Shown piece by piece: positions 5,310-9,605 of a stretch of DNA of 9,605 bases. The stretch is taken from NCBI GenBank assembly GCA_023135255.1, contig JAGLTN010000004.1, positions 1 to 9,605 of the forward strand, read 5' to 3'. The notes beneath the pieces were generated by a model. That model ran no database searches. It was not told the origin of the DNA and saw only the letters and a list, made by a program, of their open reading frames with translations. Origin of the DNA: Planctomycetota bacterium (GTDB taxonomy: Bacteria; Planctomycetota; Phycisphaerae; Sedimentisphaerales; Anaerobacaceae). The position numbers and the translations under genes are program-made. How positions within the stretch are numbered: the stretch's first letter is position 1; every line of letters starts with the position of its first letter.

Positions 5310-6173
5310 ATGGCTTGGAGACCAACAAGATTTTTAATTGATGGAGTGCTTGACAACAGCACCCTGAATAAGGTTACGGGTTGGATGAGGTTTGCTGGAA
5401 TGAAAGAAAAGGTAATCTTTGATTTAGAAGGCAACTTTCACAGAGATATACGCGGGGCGAAGATTCGTTTCAGATGTGGTGCAGTTAATAACAACGAAGA
5501 AGCAGAAAAATATATGGAGGACTTCTGCCGGTGGCAGATTGGCAAGGTTGGTGATATGACAGCCGGCTTACCACCGGAGGATTATGTATCTGGCCAGTGC
5601 TATCTGGAATGGTACTCGAACGAAAACGGTCGAGTTGTAATTGAACTTGAGCAAAACCATGTCGAATTGCTCACTATGCCAATATCGGTGCATGATTCTG
5701 AACCTATCTCCAGAAAGCAGCAAAACCAAAATATGACCGAGTTTCTGGGAAAGATTGCACACGCAATGAAGATACCGGAAGAAAATGCGATTTGTATCGG
5801 CGGCAAAACAGTTATTAAGGGCAATAACAAGATACGCGGGATGAAGTTGCTTACGCAGGAAATCCGCAAGAAACTACCGCCGCTTTATGCCCAAGACGGC
5901 AAAGGTGGAAAGGCAATCGCTTATCTGAAACTGTTCACTCCCGATTCCGGCTTCACATGGTGGATTACGGAAGGCGGCCCAATTAAGGATAAAAATGGAA
6001 ACGAAGTTGATTTCCATTTCTTCGGTCTTGTGGAAGGTCAGTTTAATGAACTGGGTTACGTTAGCCTTAAAGAACTTGAAGAGGTCAGAGGCCCTATGGG
6101 GCTTCCGATTGAAAGAGATTTGCACTGGCAACCGAAGACCTTGGAGGAGATAGCACCGGAAATGTTCAAATAG
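5310..6173 (+). CDS. DUF2958 domain protein with a second N-terminal domain
   Basis: 287-aa soluble protein. The C-terminal part (about 186-281) is a clear DUF2958 domain: LPPLYAQDGKGGKAIAYLKL, FTPDSGFTWWITEGG, VDFHFFGLVEGQFNELGYVS and GLPIERDLHW appear in the expected order. DUF2958 is a domain of unknown function common on bacterial plasmids, phages and conjugative elements. Residues about 1-120 form a separate region (GWMRFAGMKEKVIFDL, FHRDIRGAKIRF, ITAGLPPEDYV-like, YLEWYSNENGRVVIELE) that looks like a compact beta-rich domain and that I recall only from Planctomycetota-type elements. A linker with NMTEFLGKIAHAM joins them. The ATG follows GGAGGTG, and the gene starts two bases after the preceding stop. 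No catalytic motif is visible, and no function should be assigned. Confidence 0.85.
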   Translation: MAWRPTRFLIDGVLDNSTLNKVTGWMRFAGMKEKVIFDLEGNFHRDIRGAKIRFRCGAVNNNEEAEKYMEDFCRWQIGKVGDMTAGLPPEDYVSGQCYLEWYSNENGRVVIELEQNHVELLTMPISVHDSEPISRKQQNQNMTEFLGKIAHAMKIPEENAICIGGKTVIKGNNKIRGMKLLTQEIRKKLPPLYAQDGKGGKAIAYLKLFTPDSGFTWWITEGGPIKDKNGNEVDFHFFGLVEGQFNELGYVSLKELEEVRGPMGLPIERDLHWQPKTLEEIAPEMFK

Positions 6174-6177
6174 GTAA

Positions 6178-6197
6178 GAACCGCCATAGAGCGGTTC
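6178..6197 (+). promoter_or_regulatory. Intergenic hairpin just before the Shine-Dalgarno site of the Cys-rich gene
   Basis: GAACCGC and GCGGTTC form a perfect 7-bp stem with loop CATAGA, five bases before GGAGG of the next gene. There is no T run, so it is more likely an RNA processing, stability or translational element than a terminator. It follows directly on ATAGGTAAGAACC (6170-6182), a 13-bp exact copy of the sequence at 5026-5038 in the promoter region of this operon. Confidence 0.45.
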
Positions 6198-6213
6198 GGC
6201 TGGAGGGATAAAA

Positions 6214-6408
6214 ATGTGTTTAGGAGCAGGTGAATTTAATCCCCTTTGTGATGAATGCTTCACAAAAGAGAAGTATTTACAGAAAGGCGATAGATTTGAA
6301 CCTTGCGAAGAATGCAAAGAGTATCTTAAGGATTTTTGTTGGTGTTGTATGAGCCATCTGCCTGGTAAAGTTGAAGATGGATGCTGTAAGGAGTGCAGTG
6401 GTGAATGA
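6214..6408 (+). CDS. Cysteine-rich small protein, probable zinc-binding
   Basis: 64-aa protein with 11 cysteines: C2, CDEC (12-15), CEEC (31-34), C42, C44-C45, C57-C58 and C61, plus H48. The paired CxxC motifs indicate one or two structural zinc sites. Small treble-clef or ribbon proteins of this type often act in nucleic-acid or protein binding, but no family is recognised. GGAGG (6202-6206) with an A-rich spacer precedes the ATG. Its last codons overlap a downstream ATG (ATGA at 6405-6408), though the next gene more likely starts at 6432. It lies 40 bases after the DUF2958 gene and is probably in the same transcript. Confidence 0.75.
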   Translation: MCLGAGEFNPLCDECFTKEKYLQKGDRFEPCEECKEYLKDFCWCCMSHLPGKVEDGCCKECSGE

Positions 6409-6431
6409 AGAAAAATTCAAAGGTGATAAAA

Positions 6432-6722
6432 ATGGATAAAAACAAACAAAAAGTTGTTACAGGCCCAAGGGCCTTACCCATAGTTGGATGTGGAGGAACA
6501 ATGTATTTCGCCGACTTGAGGTTGAGGGAATTCAGAGATGTTAAAGACTTTAGTAACTCTGTTAGGTTTGGTAGCGAGAAGGGGCGGCAAATGTGCATAC
6601 AAACCGGCGTTGTTTTGTGTCCCAGTTGTGGGATGAGTGCTATTGTCTCAATGGCCTTTGAGAACGAGACACTTCGATGTATGCAGTGTTTTAATAGGAT
6701 TGAGCCGTTATGTGGCAAGTAG
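6432..6722 (+). CDS. Small zinc-ribbon protein, conserved-looking
   Basis: 96-aa protein with a C-terminal zinc ribbon: CPSC (63-66) and CMQC (83-86), 16 residues between the pairs. The N-terminal half (VTGPRALPIVGCGGTMYFAD, LRLREFRDVKDFSNSVRF) is compact and unlike random sequence. I place the start at 6432, where AGGTGATAAAA precedes the ATG exactly as in the neighbouring genes (GGAGGTGATTAAAA before 5310, GGAGGGATAAAA before 6214). The earlier ATG at 6405, overlapping the previous stop, would add nine basic residues (MKKNSKVIK) and remains possible. Function unknown; a DNA- or RNA-binding accessory protein is a reasonable guess. The 36-aa gene at 6710 overlaps its end by 13 bases. Confidence 0.8.
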   Translation: MDKNKQKVVTGPRALPIVGCGGTMYFADLRLREFRDVKDFSNSVRFGSEKGRQMCIQTGVVLCPSCGMSAIVSMAFENETLRCMQCFNRIEPLCGK

Positions 6723-6820
6723 AGCGTTTCGATTGTGGCGGTTTGTGGTTAAACAAGCGAATCGTCTATATCGGAGTTCGTTCAGGACGTAAAAAATACA
6801 ATTGGAAGCAAATCAAATAA
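6710..6820 (+). CDS. Small basic 36-aa protein, hypothetical
   Basis: Short reading frame beginning MWQVERFDCGGLWLNKR and ending RKKYNWKQIK, rich in aromatic and basic residues. It overlaps the end of the zinc-ribbon gene by 13 bases and ends 11 bases before the next ATG, filling the gap exactly, which supports a real overlapping gene. An AGGA (6697-6700) lies nine bases before its ATG, a weak ribosome site. No family recognised. Confidence 0.5.
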   Translation: MWQVERFDCGGLWLNKRIVYIGVRSGRKKYNWKQIK

Positions 6821-6831
6821 GAGGTGAAAGC

Positions 6832-7116
6832 ATGAAGTGTAAAATTAGAAAACCAACGAGCCAAGAATTAGAGCAGCTAAAAGCGTTTCTTAGTGAAGAG
6901 GCCGGACAAGATACGGCAGAGGCAGAAAACCTTATCAGAAACTGTTACTTTATTGTACTTGAAGGTTATATCAGCGATTGCCCAGGCTATCGGGGGAAAC
7001 TGCTTTTTGCGGTATACGGTGTACCCGAGTTTCATGAGTTGTACGGATGGAACGGCGATAAACTTATCAGAATAGAGCAGGATATTGGAATCAAAGATTA
7101 TCGAAATACAGAATGA
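6832..7116 (+). CDS. Hypothetical 94-aa acidic protein
   Basis: Starts at the ATG at 6832 because GAGGTG (6821-6826) lies five bases upstream; a TTG at 6802 would fall inside the 36-aa gene. The N-terminal half is a charged helix (SQELEQLKAFLSEEAGQD) and the C-terminal half looks like a small alpha/beta fold (CYFIVLEGYISDCPGYRGKL, LLFAVYGVPEFHELYGWNGD). No zinc, membrane or catalytic motif is seen. It continues the same-strand run of small genes from 5071. A different frame stays open past its stop up to 7190 with protein-like composition (see findings), so a frameshift near 7085 is possible. I do not recognise the family. Confidence 0.75.
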   Translation: MKCKIRKPTSQELEQLKAFLSEEAGQDTAEAENLIRNCYFIVLEGYISDCPGYRGKLLFAVYGVPEFHELYGWNGDKLIRIEQDIGIKDYRNTE

Positions 7117-7174
7117 AATACCAAGCAATAGCAATACGGAAGAAATTTTGAAATCGGACAGGTTTTTCGTTAAA

Positions 7175-7211
7175 AGCGGTTTTTGCAAATAGCTAAGCCG
7201 CTCGTTTTTTT
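7175..7211 (+). terminator. Probable terminator of the 5071-7116 operon
   Basis: AGCGG (7175-7179) pairs with CCGCT (7198-7202) and is followed after two bases by seven T (7205-7211). The stem is short and the loop long (18 bases), so it is weaker than the one after the tRNA, but the position, about 60 bases past the last gene and before a new promoter, fits. Confidence 0.5.
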
Positions 7212-7226
7212 ACAGGTAGGATAAAA

Positions 7227-7274
7227 ATGTGTGGTATGCCTGTCGACGCTACGCTATCACAAAGCAAAAGATGA
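7227..7274 (+). pseudogene. 15-codon reading frame with a strong ribosome site, possible gene remnant or leader peptide
   Basis: AGGATAAAAATGTG before this frame nearly repeats the start of the cysteine-rich gene at 6214 (GGAGGGATAAAAATGTG). The frame reads MCGMPVDATLSQSKR and stops at 7272-7274, exactly where the second promoter copy begins. This suggests that an insertion or recombination joined the promoter repeat to the start of another gene and cut it short. A genuine leader peptide is the alternative. Confidence 0.3.
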
Positions 7275-7311
7275 ACGAAACATTTATATATGTGCCTTGC
7301 TTATAGGTAAG
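7274..7311 (+). promoter_or_regulatory. Second TATA-type promoter copy with half-conserved operator
   Basis: AACGAAACATTTATATAT (7274-7291) is identical over 18 bp to 4993-5010. It is followed by CTTGCTTATAGGTAAG (7296-7311), in which the right half of the palindrome at 5019-5034 is intact and the left half degraded, at 4 bp closer spacing. Transcription from near 7313 would leave about 23 bases before the ATG at 7336. Confidence 0.55.
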
Positions 7312-7335
7312 AGAGACATAAATCTTTCGACGAAA

Positions 7336-7548
7336 ATGCGACAATCAAAACTATTCGGGGAAAAGGAACTGATTCTTTTAGAGAGACGAATCGATGGGGA
7401 TAAGAAAGACCCGACTGGCTTGTGGTCGAGAAAAGTAAAGCCGAAAGTGATTGAAATGGTCGATGAGTGGATGCCAAGAAGAAAACAACTCAAGAAGGTT
7501 GTAAGAGAAATTCGGGCAAGTTGTGAAAATAACACCATCTGCGAATAA
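7336..7548 (+). CDS. Small basic 70-aa protein, hypothetical
   Basis: Basic soluble protein with a distinctive middle (DPTGLWSRKVKPKVIEMVDE, then WMPRRKQLKKVVREIR) predicted to be two helices, possibly nucleic-acid binding. An in-frame GTG at 7231 would give 105 residues but reads straight through the TATA-type promoter, so I place the start at the ATG at 7336, downstream of that promoter. No Shine-Dalgarno site precedes 7336, unlike every neighbour, so the leader may be read without one or the start may differ. Family not recognised; the GLWSRKVKPK segment looks conserved rather than random. It is the only gene behind its promoter before the convergent small gene at 7597. Confidence 0.6.
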   Translation: MRQSKLFGEKELILLERRIDGDKKDPTGLWSRKVKPKVIEMVDEWMPRRKQLKKVVREIRASCENNTICE

Positions 7549-7596
7549 ATCTGATCGAAGTCAAGGATTTCTATAATACAGAACTGTCAAATCGAA

Positions 7597-7809
7597 TTAC
7601 GAGGCACACTTTGTAGAGATCGATATGGTTGACTTTGACAACGTTGCTGTGAGCATTTCCAATATATGACATCTTTCAAGACTGATTACGGCTTGAATAA
7701 CCTCTTTTCCCCCAGCTTTTGTTTGTGAATATCTTCTGGACAGGATCGCTGCTTTCATCGCGGCGTTTTGACCTATTACTTGCAATGTCAGCCTTTTTAG
7801 TTTGTTCAT
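7597..7809 (-). CDS. Small 70-aa minus-strand protein, hypothetical
   Basis: The protein (MNKLKRLTLQVIGQNAAMKA onward to STKCAS) is basic at the N-terminus and helical in the middle (GGKEVIQAVISLERCHILEM). It is supported by AGGTGAT (7822-7816) six bases before the ATG, and by a TATA-type box TTTATAAA (7853-7846) preceded by GGAAAAA, about 40 bases upstream, the same spacing as for the Cdc6-type gene. The frame stays open upstream to 7986 but that extension crosses the promoter and the start of the divergent gene and is rejected. It sits between a convergent and a divergent plus-strand gene. No family recognised; a small regulator is possible given the shared control region with 7970. Confidence 0.55.
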   Translation of the reverse strand: MNKLKRLTLQVIGQNAAMKAAILSRRYSQTKAGGKEVIQAVISLERCHILEMLTATLSKSTISISTKCAS

Positions 7810-7845
7810 AAATGGATCACCTGCGTGATGGGATACTGAGTTGAG

Positions 7846-7860
7846 TTTATAAATTTTTCC
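7846..7860 (-). promoter_or_regulatory. TATA-type promoter of the minus-strand small gene
   Basis: The minus strand reads GGAAAAATTTATAAA, a purine-rich BRE-like element followed by TTTATAAA (7853-7846). It is back to back with the plus-strand box at 7915-7922, about 69 bp away, forming a divergent promoter region. Confidence 0.4.
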
Positions 7861-7908
7861 AAATTTTGCATATCGTTCGTTGAGTACTGAAAGGTAACTA
7901 CACAAATA

Positions 7909-7923
7909 GAAAGATTTATATAT
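7909..7923 (+). promoter_or_regulatory. Third TATA-type promoter copy, before the translocase operon
   Basis: GAAAGATTTATATAT (7909-7923) differs by one base from the motifs at 4996-5010 and 7277-7291. TTTATATA is at 7915-7922; a start near 7945 leaves a leader of about 25 bases with AGGTGG (7960-7965) before the ATG at 7970. The palindrome seen behind the first two copies is absent, so regulation may differ. Confidence 0.55.
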
Positions 7924-7969
7924 GCGTATGTATTTACTACCGAAAAGGAATAATTTTTCAGGTGGTAAA

Positions 7970-8584
7970 ATGAATAATCCAGACATTTCAAACGGGCCGG
8001 TTTTCGATTCCGGCTACAGGCCGTATTTCTATCAGTCAGGTAAATTTCTTTCCTATGAAATCCCTCACACAGGCTCTGAATCTCAAGATTTTTCCAAAAC
8101 CAGCGGTTATGACTTCACTTCTGACATAGTGCCTAAAACAAGCTGGCCAAGACAGCCAACGGTTGAAGATATTATACAAAAGGGATATTTCGCCATCCCC
8201 AAATCCGAGCTTGAGACTGCAATTATCACCGATAAGAAACACACTTCAAAACTTGGCCTTGATGATGTGATCAGTCAGATCAGGGGCAGATACGATATAT
8301 ACGAAAAAAACATCTACCAGATAGAATTGGGTAAGTGTTATGCAATGAACTCGATTTTTGCTGTTGAGGCTGACCGTGGCGGAGTTAGCATGAACAGTCG
8401 TGAAGCATACAGCCTCAGCAAGAGTCTGAGGGAGTTTTATGAGCAGCAGCGGGATGAACGCAGTAGGCTCTGGTCTGATGTCTCAAAACTGAAATTACTA
8501 CTGCCTGAGCAATCGCAGAGTTACCTGTCCGCCTACAGGAAGGTTTCAATTCTTGAAGATGACTCAAAAGGTGATGCTCTTTGA
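7970..8584 (+). CDS. Conserved-looking 204-aa protein coupled to the HerA-like translocase
   Basis: I do not recognise a named domain. The N-terminal 75 residues are Pro/Ser/Tyr-rich and probably disordered (FDSGYRPYFYQSGKFLSYEI). Residues about 80-204 are helical: LGLDDVISQIRGRYDIYEKN, IYQIELGKCYAMNSIFAVEA, SLSKSLREFYEQQRDERSRL and WSDVSKLKLLLPEQSQSYLS, a likely coiled-coil region. No membrane segment is seen. An in-frame ATG at 7922 lies within the TATA-type promoter, so the ATG at 7970 with AGGTGG is preferred. The stop codon overlaps the ATG of the ATPase gene (TGATG at 8582-8586), a strong sign of translational coupling and of a shared function; it is likely an adaptor or partner of the DNA translocase, which is inference. 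Confidence 0.8.
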   Translation: MNNPDISNGPVFDSGYRPYFYQSGKFLSYEIPHTGSESQDFSKTSGYDFTSDIVPKTSWPRQPTVEDIIQKGYFAIPKSELETAIITDKKHTSKLGLDDVISQIRGRYDIYEKNIYQIELGKCYAMNSIFAVEADRGGVSMNSREAYSLSKSLREFYEQQRDERSRLWSDVSKLKLLLPEQSQSYLSAYRKVSILEDDSKGDAL

Positions 8585-9605
8585 TGCAGCGAGTACAGGA
8601 GTTGTGCCGGAAATTGAAGCCTGTTATGGGCAAAAAAATAGACAGATTGTGGAAGGCGTATTTATCCGAATCTGACCAAAGTGGCAAGGCCGATATAGAG
8701 CAGACACTGGAATTGTTGGCAGCTAAATATCTTGGCACAAGCTATGAGCTTGACCGCTCACCATTTCCGCCGCCGCCAAAGAAGTTTGCCACATCTGGCG
8801 ATATTGAACTCGGTGCGATTGCCTATGCGGAGCAGAAACTCTACCCTTTTTGCTTTAAGAGTCAGCGTCTCAAAGAGCACATCCTTGTAGCGGGTAGGAG
8901 TGGATCAGGAAAGACCAACCTTACATTCATGCTGATGCAGGGGATAATGTCACGGGGCATTAAGGTACTTGCCCTGGATTGGAAAAGAGGGTATCGGGAT
9001 CTGATGACGCTGTATCCTGATCTTCATGTTTATACCGTTGGCAGGAATGTATCACCGCTTCGGTTCAATCCGCTGATACCGCCAGCTGGCTGTGAGCCTC
9101 ATATCTGGATCAAGCTGATAGTAGATGTAATCGCTGGTGCCTATCTCGGCGGTGAGGGAGTTATCAGCTTATTAGTGGCCGGCCTCGACCACTTGTACCG
9201 CCAGGCCGGGATATTTGATAAGCAGCAGACTCACTGGCCAACGATTTACGAACTGCTTGTGTGGCTAAAAACAGTTAAGCTTAAAGGCAGAGCTGCGATG
9301 TGGCAGGCCTCGGCAGAGAGAATACTGCTTGCGATGACATACGGTGAATTTGGATCAGTTCTCAATACCCAGGACAACAGTCACGTGGCGGAGCTTTTTG
9401 ATTGCAATGCAGTCCTTGAGATGGATGGTTTATCCAGTTCTTCAGATAGAGTGATGTTCTCAGAGTCCCTGACATTATACCTGTACCGGTATCGTCTCGC
9501 ACAGGGCCCGCAGGACAAGATCAGTAATGTAATCATTCTTGAAGAAGCCCATAACCTGTTATTGAAGAAGTCATCGGAATCAAAGGAGTCCGTATTAGAG
9601 ACTTC
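8584..9605 (+). CDS. HerA/VirB4-like (DUF87) DNA-translocase ATPase, 3' end outside window
   Basis: The first 340 codons are open to the right edge. After about 70 residues with a PFPPPPKK turn, the RecA-type ATPase core begins: HILVAGRSGSGKTNL contains Walker A (GRSGSGKT, 104-111), followed by GIKVLALDWKRGYRDL, where the acidic/basic DWK motif is typical of HerA/FtsK/VirB4 enzymes, RFNPLIPP (also typical of the family), and Walker B plus catalytic acid VIILEEAHN (316-324). These features identify a hexameric DNA-pumping ATPase of the HerA/VirB4/TrwB superfamily. On mobile elements such enzymes act in conjugative transfer, packaging or partition. No N-terminal membrane segment is visible, which argues against a classical TraG/TrwB coupling protein. 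The start ATG overlaps the preceding stop. The C-terminal sensor and arginine motifs lie beyond the window. Confidence 0.88.
   Translation, partial: MQRVQELCRKLKPVMGKKIDRLWKAYLSESDQSGKADIEQTLELLAAKYLGTSYELDRSPFPPPPKKFATSGDIELGAIAYAEQKLYPFCFKSQRLKEHILVAGRSGSGKTNLTFMLMQGIMSRGIKVLALDWKRGYRDLMTLYPDLHVYTVGRNVSPLRFNPLIPPAGCEPHIWIKLIVDVIAGAYLGGEGVISLLVAGLDHLYRQAGIFDKQQTHWPTIYELLVWLKTVKLKGRAAMWQASAERILLAMTYGEFGSVLNTQDNSHVAELFDCNAVLEMDGLSSSSDRVMFSESLTLYLYRYRLAQGPQDKISNVIILEEAHNLLLKKSSESKESVLET

Noticed and set aside
5874..6317. Long minus-strand frame opposite the DUF2958 gene
   Set aside because: It is a shadow of a well-supported gene with recognisable domain sequence on the plus strand and has no ribosome site or family features.
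7581..7598. GAACTGTC followed by AAATCGAATT, resembling an iteron
   Set aside because: Only the first eight bases match the iteron; the GTCGATT core is broken and it is a single copy far from the array.
7922..7969. Earlier in-frame ATG of the 204-aa protein
   Set aside because: The ATG lies in the TATA box itself; the ATG at 7970 has AGGTGG directly upstream.
7810..7986. N-terminal extension of the minus-strand small gene
   Set aside because: It would read through the putative divergent promoters and into the coding start of the 204-aa gene; the inner ATG at 7809 has its own ribosome site.

Overview
The window is the left part of an integrated, plasmid-like mobile element lying against the 3' end of a tRNA gene. 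Composition is moderate (low-to-mid 40s % GC by eye) and Shine-Dalgarno sites are strong. The host cannot be fixed from this window. Bacterial signs are a textbook intrinsic terminator after the tRNA, a sigma70-type promoter (TATAAT, 17-bp spacer) before the integrase, an excisionase/tyrosine-integrase pair, and a DUF2958 protein; from memory these resemble genes of Planctomycetota, especially low-GC Phycisphaerae. Archaeal-looking signs are an Orc1/Cdc6-type initiator and several GAAA-NN-TTTATATA promoter motifs of BRE/TATA type in front of the other element genes. This mixture is the main interest of the window.

Layout. 1-126: tRNA 3' end (probable att site), terminator, 11-bp tandem repeat. 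111-1673: tyrosine integrase and excisionase-like gene on the minus strand. 1876-2787: replication-relaxation (Replic_Relax) family protein, plus strand, ending tail-to-tail with the next gene. 2784-4031: Orc1/Cdc6-type AAA+ initiator, minus strand. 4025-5060: about 1 kb without a convincing gene, with the hallmarks of a replication origin: TTCC-N3-GGAA dyads, seven direct iterons about 21 bp apart, an AT-rich stretch, a T-shaped hairpin with 23-nt arms, and degenerate repeats. 5071-7548: mostly plus-strand small genes (78-aa protein, DUF2958 protein, two cysteine-rich small proteins, 36-aa and 94-aa proteins, a 70-aa basic protein) in short operons behind two nearly identical promoters. 7597-7809: a small minus-strand gene divergent from 7970. 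7970-9605: a conserved-looking 204-aa protein translationally coupled to a HerA/VirB4-like DNA translocase that runs off the right edge.

Reading as a system: integrase and excisionase move the element in and out of the tRNA gene; the Cdc6-like protein probably acts at the adjacent iteron/dyad origin to replicate the excised form; the Replic_Relax protein and the HerA-like ATPase look like a DNA-processing and transfer or partition module; the small genes are uncharacterised cargo or regulators. A bacterial-style integration module joined to an Orc1/Cdc6 replicon with TATA-like promoters is the most noteworthy inference. All family assignments come from reading motifs; no searches were run.
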